22,514 nucleotides of DNA from DQWO01 sp964478545 (GTDB lineage: Bacteria > Desulfobacterota > Anaeroferrophillalia > Anaeroferrophillales > Anaeroferrophillaceae). The notes under the pieces were generated by a model. It had not been told where the DNA came from. It made no database searches and saw only the letters and a list, made by a program, of their open reading frames with translations. This document shows positions 14,961 to 22,514 of this stretch, piece by piece. The DNA is taken from contig CAYZIS010000040.1 of the NCBI GenBank assembly GCA_964478545.1, forward strand, positions 1 through 22,514. Direction: 5' to 3'. Numbering within the stretch: the stretch's first letter is position 1; every line of letters begins with the position of its first letter. The translations under genes were made by a program, and so were the position numbers.

Positions 14961-14971
14961 TGCTATATAAT
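14961..14971 (+). promoter_or_regulatory. Possible extended -10 promoter in divergent region
   Basis: TGC-TATATA (14961-14969), overlapped by TATAAT (14966-14971), gives an extended -10-like motif 46 bp before the ATG at 15017. No good -35 box is seen. The 137-bp region separates the divergent pse operon and the glycan gene and must hold promoters for both. Confidence 0.3.
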
Positions 14972-15016
14972 TAACATTCATAAAATCAATTTCACCCTAA
15001 CTAAATCCAGCTGAAA

Positions 15017-16231
15017 ATGAAAAACTCTCTCTCACTAAAACACTTCGCAAGAAAAGTATATGCAGGTTTCTGCATCGCAACTGCCCGGATTATACACTAT
15101 TGCCACGCCCGACACAATCCTCCCGCCTCCAGCCAGCAGCAGCAGCAGAACTTTATGTTGCTGATCAGTCGACCCCAGGACATTGATCTTTTCATCGATA
15201 TTTATCACCAGTCGTTGAAACATCCTGAGATTGAGGTGTTTTTCTGGGCGACGAAACGGGCTCTCACACATTTTCCCGCCACCAAAAAATTGCTGGACGA
15301 AAAAGGAATTCGGACAGTATTTACCGTCACCCATGGCAACCTGATAGCAGCTATTTTCAAATTACTGAAGATTGACGCCCTGCTGAATACGGTTGAATCC
15401 ACGGTGGCCAGCCACAAGGTTCCCTACATCATCACACGCATCGCCAACGCGTGCAAAGTGCATACCTATACGATGCAGCATGGCTTTGAAAACGTCGGCC
15501 TGACCTATCAGGACCCTGATTTAGGACCCAACGTTCACTTTGCAGCCCAAAATGTTCTGACCTGGGGACCGGTTGATCAACTGCCAGGCATCGTTGCCGC
15601 CGATACCCGTCGTAAATGCATAGCTGTCGGTTGTCCAAAAGTCCACCTTACCAACCTGGAAAAACCCCAGAAACAGGTCTCTAAATCACCCATCATCGCC
15701 GTCTTTGAAGGGCTCCATGTTGACCGTTTCGATAACCGGTATATGCAGCTCTTTTTTGCCGACCTGCAACATATGGCAGACACATTCACAAACCTTCATT
15801 TTATTCTGAAACCTCATCCTGGAATCATACAGCGCAGTAAAACCCACTCAGAGCTTCTCCATTCAATGAGAAATATCTTGGTACTTGATCCCGCCCGGAC
15901 AGATATAACACAGTGGTCAACACCAACGCTGCTGGCCAATGCCCTGGCAGTCGTCACAACGCCTTCCACCATCGCTTTAGATGCTGCCATGGCTGCCACT
16001 CCCGTTGCAGTTATCCGTTATGGACAAGACATTCCCTACTATACCTACTATGAACCCTTGCCGATTGTTGACAGCAGCCAGGATTGGCATAATTTTCTTG
16101 AAGCTGCACTGACGGAGCGCTCCCAACTGGAAAAATCATCTCGCTGCTTTTTAGAACAGGTCAGTCTGCCGGGCAATGCGGCCGAACATATTCTCGCTGT
16201 TGTCAGCAGGCAAAATTCTTACCTAAATTAA
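15017..16231 (+). CDS. GT-B/TagF-like surface-glycan transferase, function uncertain
   Basis: 404 residues. The C-terminal half resembles CDP-glycerol glycerophosphotransferase-like (TagF/GT-B) proteins: YTMQHG (151-156), VLTWGP (180-185), AVGCPK (203-208), LKPHPG (264-269) and VTTPSTIALDAA (313-324), the last two being the usual KPHP and S-T-x-x-x-E/D-A nucleotide-side motifs. Residues 1-30 are basic and hydrophobic and may associate with the membrane. Residues 40-44 are five glutamines encoded by a short CAG run. It stands alone on the plus strand, divergent from the pse operon and convergent with the surface carbohydrate gene, suggesting a role in building a pseudaminate-containing or nearby glycan; that is inference. 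The Shine-Dalgarno is weak. Confidence 0.6.
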   Translation: MKNSLSLKHFARKVYAGFCIATARIIHYCHARHNPPASSQQQQQNFMLLISRPQDIDLFIDIYHQSLKHPEIEVFFWATKRALTHFPATKKLLDEKGIRTVFTVTHGNLIAAIFKLLKIDALLNTVESTVASHKVPYIITRIANACKVHTYTMQHGFENVGLTYQDPDLGPNVHFAAQNVLTWGPVDQLPGIVAADTRRKCIAVGCPKVHLTNLEKPQKQVSKSPIIAVFEGLHVDRFDNRYMQLFFADLQHMADTFTNLHFILKPHPGIIQRSKTHSELLHSMRNILVLDPARTDITQWSTPTLLANALAVVTTPSTIALDAAMAATPVAVIRYGQDIPYYTYYEPLPIVDSSQDWHNFLEAALTERSQLEKSSRCFLEQVSLPGNAAEHILAVVSRQNSYLN

Positions 16232-16316
16232 GCAATTAGCGTTTAGCATTAAAAAATCAAGGCATTACATTCATTAGCGGTAGAACCTAACGGATGGCAG
16301 TTTGAAATAGTAAACA

Positions 16317-16394
16317 TCCTGAATGTATTCCCAACAATTTCCTGTTTTTCATACCCCTCAAGGGGGTACTGAAAAGAGTGACAGGAATTCAGGA
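16317..16394. other. Long nested inverted repeat between convergent genes
   Basis: TCCTGAAT (16317-16324) pairs with ATTCAGGA (16387-16394). Inside it TTCCTGT (16339-16345) pairs with ACAGGAA (16381-16387), then TTTTCA with TGAAAA, and TACCCC with GGGGTA around a small loop. The result is a long, mostly paired hairpin in the 205-bp space between two converging genes. A bidirectional transcription end is likely, though no T-run follows either side. Confidence 0.6.
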
Positions 16395-16436
16395 GTAAGT
16401 TACTAATCGCCAACAGCTAACCACTCAATTCAGCTC

Positions 16437-17801
16437 TTAATTGATGCTAAAAATATATTTACTCCGCCGTTCGACCCGCACATCAGAAAAACGCCCTAAA
16501 AGCTCTCCCAACCGCTTGATCCGCGCTTGTATTTCATCAGCAGTGACCCCGGGAAAACGATGTTGATGGTAGGCAAAATTATTACGATGGCCAGAACGGC
16601 GCATATTGATTTTCTTACTGACCGTACGAACCCGGTTATGTAGCCAACCCCGCAGATAACTACTCATAGGAACAGCCGGGGGCAAACTTTGGAGATAACC
16701 GGCTTCAACCAAGACATCAACCATCCGGTCACAGGACAATCGCCCATCAAGAGCAGTAATATGGGGGGCTAGAATCCGTCTTCGCTCTAATTCATCCACG
16801 GGACCCTTTTCACCCTTCACAATTTCTTGTACCAGCAGACAAAGTTCCTCTAAAGAGTATGCCCGATGGCTCACCTCATTGGGCAGATCATCGTCATATC
16901 TCCCCCCTATTACCGGTTGATAGGCCACGGTTGGCGTCCCTAAAACGGCAGCTTCGATCATGGTGGTACAACCGTTGGCGACCAGTACTTTTGCCGCCAT
17001 CAGCCAAGGGGTGACGCTGTCTTCATTAATAATTTTCAGCTTTGGATAACACTTGGCAATCTCCAACCATGGACGGTGATTTTCCGCCGGATGAGGCCGT
17101 ACCACAATAGTATGATCCGGCATTGCCTGACACAAGGCCGGCAACATTTCCTGAAAATGTTCAAAGAGAACCTGTTTTAAGCGCCCTTTACCGGCATCAA
17201 AGGTCTCTTTCCCCCCAGCCTCCAGTGACAAAGCCGGTTTTTTCAACTCACTCAACCTGGGGAAAAAATGATTCACTTTGCTGAAATTGGTATTTATGAG
17301 AATAAAATCACCATATTGTTCTTTCAGCATATCCGCTTTCTGCTGGTAGAATAAACGCAGTTCAGGACGGAGCAAATCTATCCGGGGGTTGCCGGTAAGA
17401 TGGATCGGCGTCCCGGGATAACCGGGATAACCACGCAGCACCCGAACATCATCCTCGCCCCAGGCCAGCAAATGGGATAATTCTTTCAAAGTGACGGGAG
17501 ACAGACGCCAGCGATAATATTCATCATCAGGCCAACGCACCAAACCCTCTTCATCCCAACCGACAATCTCATGACCAAGGTCACGCAGAATGGCAAACAT
17601 CCTGATGCTTAACGTTCGCATACTTTTTGCCAGATAGACACCACGAGGCAGAGAGTCCACTTGGAAATGGATAAAAGCCCGTGAACCTATAATGACGGGA
17701 AAACCACGTTCAGCCGCGGCACAAGCCAGCAGGATCTTGGCATCCAATTCCCTGACCTGGCTTTCCACCGGAATTATAATCGTTGAAGGTTTATCAGTCA
17801 T
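16437..17801 (-). CDS. Surface carbohydrate biosynthesis protein (TIGR04396-like)
   Basis: 454 residues from ATG 17801. I chose this start over an in-frame TTG at 17813 because GAGGA lies six bases before the ATG, overlapping the TTG itself. It resembles the surface carbohydrate biosynthesis family: an opening IIIPVESQVRELDAKILLA, LTGNPRID (135-142), VVRPHP (233-238), and NGCTTMIEAAVLGTPTVAYQ (276-295), the last two being GT-B-like nucleotide-binding motifs related to CDP-glycerol transferases. The family occurs in capsule, LPS O-antigen and modified-sugar loci; its exact reaction is not established. It is the last gene of a minus-strand run after the PLD-family gene, with a gap of about 96 bp. 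Confidence 0.75.
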   Translation of the reverse strand: MTDKPSTIIIPVESQVRELDAKILLACAAAERGFPVIIGSRAFIHFQVDSLPRGVYLAKSMRTLSIRMFAILRDLGHEIVGWDEEGLVRWPDDEYYRWRLSPVTLKELSHLLAWGEDDVRVLRGYPGYPGTPIHLTGNPRIDLLRPELRLFYQQKADMLKEQYGDFILINTNFSKVNHFFPRLSELKKPALSLEAGGKETFDAGKGRLKQVLFEHFQEMLPALCQAMPDHTIVVRPHPAENHRPWLEIAKCYPKLKIINEDSVTPWLMAAKVLVANGCTTMIEAAVLGTPTVAYQPVIGGRYDDDLPNEVSHRAYSLEELCLLVQEIVKGEKGPVDELERRRILAPHITALDGRLSCDRMVDVLVEAGYLQSLPPAVPMSSYLRGWLHNRVRTVSKKINMRRSGHRNNFAYHQHRFPGVTADEIQARIKRLGELLGRFSDVRVERRSKYIFSIN

Positions 17802-17897
17802 AAAAATCCTCAAATATTCAAAAGCAAGTGGGTATAGTAAGCATCAATTTTTCACAATCTATCTTTTCTGTTCCACGGAAAGCCGCAGCTGGACTTT

Positions 17898-18938
17898 TTA
17901 ATCCTCCGCCTGGCCAATCAATTCTTCCCAACGGGAAGTAAACGCTTCATACAATCCGGCATCAGCAGAGATCATGCCAATCTCCTGATTAAGCCACCAT
18001 GAACGGCTTGTCCAGTTAAAACTGCCAAAAATAACCCAACGTTTTTCACCACCATCAACCAGAATAAATTTATCATGCATGGGCAAGCCACTTTCACCCC
18101 CCAAGCGCCGGAAAAAGATCCCGGCATCCCTGATAATTTTTTCCGCTGACGCTGGAACACGACGCAAGGTTGAATCTGAAAGAATTTCAACATTATGCCC
18201 TTTTCTGGCAAGCTTTACCAACTTGCGAGCCATAGTCGGACCCTTCAAATGAGAGATGACAAATTTCAAGCGAAAGACAGAATTCAAAGAATGGAGAAAC
18301 CGCATAACTGGATGAGGACGCAGACGGGGTAAAAAGAAGATGACCCCGCTTTTTGCTTGTAATTCCAGGTTATTATAAAGGAAAAAACGCCGGCTACCAT
18401 GCATTTGCATCCTATGCAGGCACCTGGCATGGGTAACCAGATGACGTACCAGCCGGGGGTCTGTCATGCCAACCAGAACGTTATATCCTCGGTCCTGAGC
18501 ACCAATTTCTCTGATAATTTCCGGAGACTCTTCCGGTTGATCACCAGAGGGATTGTAGGACCCCAGAAATGCTACCGGCTGCGGATGGGAAAAGCAATAG
18601 AGTTTTTCATGCAAATGGGGCTCCCAACCAAGCCTGAACCATGGAACCAACAGGGACAGGGAAAGACAACGAAATCCCGATCCCAGACCTTGTGGTCCGG
18701 CAAGCATTTCAATAACCAGATCATTGGCATGAGCAAAACGAGGATGCTTTTCAATGGTTACCGTCACCCTGACCCCACGGCGGTGAGCAGACAGTAAATC
18801 CTCTGCCAGCTGCCGGTCACGAAAGTAATAGGTCACCCAATCAATAGATCCACCGGCAGGAACCGCATGTATGCGCTCATCAAGCAGGTCCCGCAAATAA
18901 CCTGGAGGTGCTTGGGGACCACCAAAAAAAGCTCTCAT
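17898..18938 (-). CDS. Phospholipase D-family protein, two HKD motifs
   Basis: 346 residues from ATG 18938 (MRAFFGGPQAPP). An open frame continues upstream to 19193, but those codons lie mostly in the palindromic repeat, so I reject the extension. HKD motif 1 is HEKLYCFS (110-117) followed by GSYN; the Asp of HxKx4D is Ser. HKD motif 2, HDKFILVD (288-295), is complete and followed by FGSFNWTSRS. Family members hydrolyse or transfer phosphatidyl groups, as in cardiolipin or phosphatidylserine synthases, or act on nucleic acids. Being behind an ACP, an oxoamine synthase and an MsbA-type exporter, a phospholipid head-group role is attractive but inferred. No signal peptide is visible. Confidence 0.75.
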   Translation of the reverse strand: MRAFFGGPQAPPGYLRDLLDERIHAVPAGGSIDWVTYYFRDRQLAEDLLSAHRRGVRVTVTIEKHPRFAHANDLVIEMLAGPQGLGSGFRCLSLSLLVPWFRLGWEPHLHEKLYCFSHPQPVAFLGSYNPSGDQPEESPEIIREIGAQDRGYNVLVGMTDPRLVRHLVTHARCLHRMQMHGSRRFFLYNNLELQAKSGVIFFLPRLRPHPVMRFLHSLNSVFRLKFVISHLKGPTMARKLVKLARKGHNVEILSDSTLRRVPASAEKIIRDAGIFFRRLGGESGLPMHDKFILVDGGEKRWVIFGSFNWTSRSWWLNQEIGMISADAGLYEAFTSRWEELIGQAED

Positions 18939-18982
18939 TTTTATGTTTTCCGCCCAAGGCGGGGCAACGCCCGCAACCCAAA

Positions 18983-19204
18983 AGAAATTTTCTGAGGATG
19001 TTTCGGCATGGCTCTCGCTCATTCTCGCTGCACATCGTGTGCAGCTCCGAGGCGTCCGCCGCGAATCACCATCCTGGTGATTCGTTCGGCGGCCAAAACC
19101 GCCTGCCTGTCGCCGTGCCTGCCGGCAGGCTGGGCAGACACGGCTATGAGCCAAGCCCGAACATCCTGTAATGTCTCTGGCAATGCAAGTCAAAAAGTTG
19201 AGTT
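18983..19204. repeat. Modular palindromic repeat, copy B
   Basis: About 222 bp, related to 4209-4407 in the same orientation. Terminal inverted repeats are AGGATGTT (from 18995) and AACATCCT (19160-19167). The two internal slots hold hairpins different from copy A but perfectly paired: GCTGCACA/TGTGCAGC (19027-19045) and CGAATCACCA/TGGTGATTCG (19062-19084). A third insert of 42 bp (19102-19143), absent from copy A, contains the palindrome GCCTGCCGGCAGGC (19117-19130). It fills most of the gap between the exporter stop and the PLD gene start, and its end reaches the exporter stop codon. Confidence 0.8.
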
Positions 19205-20915
19205 ATATTCGGTCAAGCAGGAAGACTTTACCGTTCTCAAGCCGGTACGTACGATCAGCGGCCTCAACCATGGTTGGTTGATGTGAAATAGCCAGAATAA
19301 TCAATTCATCACGTAGCTTTTGCAAGGTTTTGCAGATTGCTGCTTCACTTTCACTATCCAAGGCACTGGTTGCTTCATCAAGAATTAAGAGCCGCGGTTT
19401 ATGCACCAGGGCACGGGCTATCGCCAGTCTTTGCCGCTGCCCCCCCGATAATTTTCCGCCCCTTTCGCCAACATCCGTATGCATCCCTTGGGGCATGGCC
19501 GAAACAAATTCCCAGGCTCCGGCGGCTTGCAATGCGCTTTTAACCTCAGCTTCCCCGACACCCTCTTCTCCTACCGTAACATTTACAAAAACAGTATCAT
19601 GCAACAATAAAGGATCCTGGGGAACGTAGCCAATCAGCCGACGCCACAAGCGCAAATCAATAACATGCAGCGGCACATCATCAACATAGATTTCACCCTG
19701 TTGAGGCCGGCATAAACCAGTAATCAGATCCGCGATGGTCGTCTTACCCGTACCTGAAACTCCCACCAGGGCAGTAAATGAACAGGAGGGAAAATTCATC
19801 GAAACATGATCAAATAAGGTAGTTTCACCATAAGCAAAACTGACATCTTTTAATGATATTTGCTGCTTGAGCGTTGGAACCTGAGCACCCATTACCGGTT
19901 CCCGTTCCTGTTCCGCTTCCTGAATTTTATCCAATAGTGACCAATAGGCACTCTCGAAAATCACCATTTTTTGGTATTGCTGCTGAACTTTTCCCAGCTG
20001 AGTTAGAATTCGGGCCAACAAAAACACCAGCACCATAACCTCAGCCATGGGGATATGCAAATAAATCAGGGAAACATAGAGGCCAATCACCAGGATGATG
20101 GTAATCATTGGCTCTTGGAGAGCCTTTAGCGCTTCTTTGCTTAAAACCTGTTTACGCAATGCCTTATTCAAACGGCTGGTTTCGCTGACTAAGATTGCCT
20201 CAGCCAGGTTTTCCCTGGCCATGGCTTTCATGGGTTTTATGGCCTGCATACTATCAGTTAGCTGGGATAATAATTTTTGCAGCAAATTAGTCTGTTTCAC
20301 ACCAGCCCGTCGGGCCTTTTTCACCAATTTACTGAATGCCAGAAGAAAGATCACTGCAGCCAGAAGAGATATCACTGTAGTTTTCCAGGAAACAATCAAA
20401 GCAACACAAATATAGACCAGAGACTGCAATAGTTTTGCAATCATGGTGGCACCGCACAAATACGCCTGTGAAGCACGCATGGCTTCGGTCGCCACCGCAT
20501 TAGCTTGACTGCCAACCGGCTGCCCCACATAATATTCCCAACGAGCCCCTATCAATGCCCGAATCAAAGCCAAACGAAGATCAGTTGCCACATGGGCAAC
20601 GGTATAACCTACCCTTTTTTTGGCCATCAAAACCAAAATACTTTTAAGCAGAATAGCAACCACAATAACAAGCAATAAATTCCTGGCCCCTGGTTCAAGG
20701 CCGATGGCTGACAATGTTTTAACCACGATTTGTCCTGCCCGGTTATCGGCAACCGAAGTCGCAGCACCAGAACCAAACCCACCTAGAGTCATGCCAAATA
20801 AAGGCAGGAGTGCAAACAGGCCAAAACCCTCGGCGATACCGGCCAGCAACAGGGCCAGTAACATCATAATACTGGGATAAAAATAAGTCCGGAAAAAACT
20901 CTGGAAGAGACGCAT
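19203..20915 (-). CDS. MsbA-type ABC exporter (fused TMD-NBD)
   Basis: 570 residues. Residues 1-330 form a six-helix exporter membrane domain (hydrophobic segments near 14-42, 80-97, 160-195 and 270-305), followed by an ATPase domain: Walker A GVSGTGKTT (385-393), Q-loop VPQD (Q433), signature LSGGQ (489-493), Walker B LLILDE (509-514) and His switch H545. Such proteins work as homodimers in the inner membrane and flip lipids or lipid-linked glycans. It follows the ACP and oxoamine-synthase genes by 66 bp, so its cargo may be the lipid made by them; a Pse-linked lipid or polysaccharide is the alternative. Its stop codon touches repeat copy B. The Shine-Dalgarno is weak. Confidence 0.9.
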   Translation of the reverse strand: MRLFQSFFRTYFYPSIMMLLALLLAGIAEGFGLFALLPLFGMTLGGFGSGAATSVADNRAGQIVVKTLSAIGLEPGARNLLLVIVVAILLKSILVLMAKKRVGYTVAHVATDLRLALIRALIGARWEYYVGQPVGSQANAVATEAMRASQAYLCGATMIAKLLQSLVYICVALIVSWKTTVISLLAAVIFLLAFSKLVKKARRAGVKQTNLLQKLLSQLTDSMQAIKPMKAMARENLAEAILVSETSRLNKALRKQVLSKEALKALQEPMITIILVIGLYVSLIYLHIPMAEVMVLVFLLARILTQLGKVQQQYQKMVIFESAYWSLLDKIQEAEQEREPVMGAQVPTLKQQISLKDVSFAYGETTLFDHVSMNFPSCSFTALVGVSGTGKTTIADLITGLCRPQQGEIYVDDVPLHVIDLRLWRRLIGYVPQDPLLLHDTVFVNVTVGEEGVGEAEVKSALQAAGAWEFVSAMPQGMHTDVGERGGKLSGGQRQRLAIARALVHKPRLLILDEATSALDSESEAAICKTLQKLRDELIILAISHQPTMVEAADRTYRLENGKVFLLDRI

Positions 20916-20981
20916 GGAGCTATTACCGTAAGCGGTTAGTAACTATCCCACAGCAAAAAACATTCACTCATCAGCGGGAAA

Positions 20982-22157
20982 TTATCGGGAAACAGTCGTG
21001 AAGGCAGCAATGATTCGGGAAATCTGCTCAGATGTGTGGGCGGCACTGACACTGCAACGAAGCAGAGATCCACCATCCGGGGTAGCGGGAGGCAGCACCA
21101 GATTTGTATAAACCCCCTCTTTCAGCAATCCCTGCCAACAGGAAAAGGCTTTTTCAGCCTCTTTAAACCGTACCGAAATAACCGGGCTGGGCTCCGGCCC
21201 CATAGCAAAGCCAAGCTCCTGCAATCCCCGGTACAACTGGTTGGCGTTATCCCACAGCTGCTGACGCAGTTGCGGACGATGCTGAACAATCTTCAAAGCT
21301 TCCCTGGTTGAGGCAATGGCGGAAGGGGAAGATGAAGCCGTAAATATATACGGCCTGCTGGCATAACGAATCAACTCCAACTCAGGATGATTGCTGACAC
21401 AAAACCCCCCAATTGACGCCAGGCTTTTACTGAAAGTACCGACGATAAAATCAACTTCGTTTTCTACCCCGGCTTCCTCGGCACAACCCCGACCATGAGC
21501 ACCCAGCACCCCAAGTGAATGGGCCTCGTCCACCATCAGGAAGGCGCCATATTTCTTTTTTACCGCCACAATTTCCTTTAAAGCCGCCTGATCACCGAAC
21601 ATACTGTAGATTCCTTCTACCACAATCAGTGTATTAGCCGCCCGATCACCCAAACGCCGCAATCTCTCACCCATATGGGCAGCATCATTATGACGAAAAC
21701 GAACAAAGTCAGCCCCACTCAAACGACAACCATCATAAATACTGGCATGGCAATCAGCATCAAGCAAAATAACATCCCCGCGACCCATGAGGCTTGACAA
21801 CATCCCCAGGTTGGCGACAAAACCAGTGGAAAAGGCCATGGCTTCCTTTTGATTATAAAAAGCCGCCAACTCCTTTTCTAAAGCGACATGACCGCTTAGG
21901 GTCCCATTGGCCATCCGGGATCCGGTTGTACCAGTACCCTCTTCCCGGGCAGCCTTGCAGGAAGCTTCAATGCAGGCGGGATCAAAGGTAAGACCCAGAT
22001 AATTATTCGTCCCGACCAGGATACTACGCCGGCCATTAATGATCGCCTCCGTCGCTGAGAGGATTTCATCCATCACCACATAAATTGAATCAACCCCCTG
22101 TTCAGCCAGACGCTGACGGGCCTCCGCCAAGGGCCGCAATTTATCAAAAAAAGCCAT
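20982..22157 (-). CDS. spt: Serine palmitoyltransferase-like alpha-oxoamine synthase
   Basis: 391 residues. A PLP enzyme of the AONS/KBL/SPT family that condenses an amino acid with an acyl thioester. Visible parts: NNYLGLTFDP (51-60), GTGTTGSR (74-81), DADCHASIYDGCRL (133-146; H137 stacks on PLP), VDEAHSLGVLG (209-219) and GTFSKSLASIGGFC (240-253; Schiff-base K244). NGTLSGH, YDGCRLSGA and FRHND agree better, from memory, with bacterial serine palmitoyltransferases (sphingolipid synthesis) than with BioF or Kbl. The gene starts two bases after the ACP stop, with GAGGAAA as Shine-Dalgarno inside the ACP gene. An ACP-delivered acyl donor fits SPTs from Caulobacter-like systems. BioF or a CqsA-like signal synthase are alternatives; no bio genes are near. 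Confidence 0.82.
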   Translation of the reverse strand: MAFFDKLRPLAEARQRLAEQGVDSIYVVMDEILSATEAIINGRRSILVGTNNYLGLTFDPACIEASCKAAREEGTGTTGSRMANGTLSGHVALEKELAAFYNQKEAMAFSTGFVANLGMLSSLMGRGDVILLDADCHASIYDGCRLSGADFVRFRHNDAAHMGERLRRLGDRAANTLIVVEGIYSMFGDQAALKEIVAVKKKYGAFLMVDEAHSLGVLGAHGRGCAEEAGVENEVDFIVGTFSKSLASIGGFCVSNHPELELIRYASRPYIFTASSSPSAIASTREALKIVQHRPQLRQQLWDNANQLYRGLQELGFAMGPEPSPVISVRFKEAEKAFSCWQGLLKEGVYTNLVLPPATPDGGSLLRCSVSAAHTSEQISRIIAAFTTVSR

Positions 22158-22159
22158 GA

Positions 22160-22411
22160 TTATTTTTCCTCAAGCATCTTTTGGAGCTGCTCTGAAAAAT
22201 CCTTTATTGTCTTGACATCAGCCAAAATATTCAAGGGAACAGCAAGATCAAATTCATCCTCAACAACTTCTACTAACCGCATCACCGCCAGGGAATCAAG
22301 TCCAAGGTCCGCCAACAGGTCAGTATTTTCATCCAGCTCTGGAGCATCCTCAAGCATTTCATTGAGAATTCCATAAAGTTTGATCAGTATATCATCATAA
22401 CTAATTTTCAT
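22160..22411 (-). CDS. acpP: Acyl carrier protein dedicated to the SPT-like enzyme
   Basis: 83 residues. A small acidic four-helix acyl carrier protein. LGLDSLAVMRLV (36-47) contains S40, the 4'-phosphopantetheine attachment site in the DSL motif. AAAGGTGAG stands just before ATG 22411. It is coupled to the oxoamine synthase (2-base gap) and probably presents the long acyl chain to it rather than serving general fatty acid synthesis; no fab genes are next to it. First gene of the minus-strand run in this window. The gene symbol reflects family only. Confidence 0.88.
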   Translation of the reverse strand: MKISYDDILIKLYGILNEMLEDAPELDENTDLLADLGLDSLAVMRLVEVVEDEFDLAVPLNILADVKTIKDFSEQLQKMLEEK

Positions 22412-22470
22412 CCACTCACCTTTTACACCGCTGCTGATTAAAAATCATATGGATTAAAGGTAACTATTCA

Positions 22471-22509
22471 GGTAGCAGTTTTGGCAGTTAATTTAGCGTG
22501 AAAACTACC
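22471..22509. other. Imperfect inverted repeat upstream of acp operon
   Basis: GGTAGCAGTTTT (22471-22482) pairs imperfectly with AAAACTACC (22501-22509). It lies 60 bp before the ACP start. It could be an operator, or the terminator stem of a gene beyond the window. Nothing decides between these. Confidence 0.3.
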
Positions 22510-22514
22510 GAACT

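Noticed and set aside
17802..17813. TTG start adding four residues to the surface carbohydrate gene
   Set aside because: The TTG lies inside the GAGGA Shine-Dalgarno of the better-placed ATG at 17801.
18939..19193. 85-residue N-terminal extension of the PLD-family gene
   Set aside because: The extension translates repeat copy B (rich in Arg, Cys and Ser). The family-like sequence begins near ATG 18938.

Overview
The window looks like a piece of a Gram-negative, probably anaerobic bacterial chromosome, most likely Desulfobacterota (former Deltaproteobacteria). That is inferred from the mix of a receiver-HDOD protein, a GAF-SpoIIE phosphatase, a TIGR04396-type surface carbohydrate protein, a serine-palmitoyltransferase-like enzyme and a stump of a 4Fe-4S protein type. 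No rRNA or whole tRNA is present to settle it.

Left edge (1-642): degenerate DNA that looks like the end of an integrated element. It holds the last codons of a tyrosine-integrase-like frame, a perfect 12-bp tandem repeat, a fragment matching the 3' end of a tRNA (T-loop to discriminator), and that tRNA's terminator. Positions 1068-4207 (+) encode a receiver-HDOD protein whose phosphoacceptor Asp is Glu, then a GAF/PP2C-type (SpoIIE/RsbU) phosphatase. Positions 4534-6998 (+) hold a family-5 lipoprotein solute-binding protein and a DppB-type permease. The expected second permease survives only as a 7-codon stump.

Positions 7015-9270 form a disturbed block bounded by two gene stumps (the permease gene and, on the other strand, a 4Fe-4S protein gene). 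It contains a small exported-protein gene with an in-frame TGA at codon 29, an intact Cys-rich exported protein with an internal repeat, and a downstream partial duplication of that gene and its leader.

Positions 9397-14879 (-) are a tightly overlapping pseudaminic acid operon, pseB-pseC-pseF-pseGH-pseI, with PseG and PseH fused in one polypeptide. It covers the steps from UDP-GlcNAc to CMP-pseudaminate. A divergent gene (15017-16231, +) encodes a GT-B/TagF-like protein.

Positions 16437-22411 (-) are a second run: acyl carrier protein, a serine-palmitoyltransferase-like alpha-oxoamine synthase, an MsbA-type ABC exporter, a phospholipase-D-family protein and the surface carbohydrate protein. 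I read it as a candidate sphingolipid-like lipid locus beside a surface-glycan locus. Two copies of a roughly 200-bp modular palindromic repeat, in which different hairpins occupy the same slots, lie at 4209-4407 and 18983-19204. No CRISPR array, intact transposase or complete RNA gene was seen.
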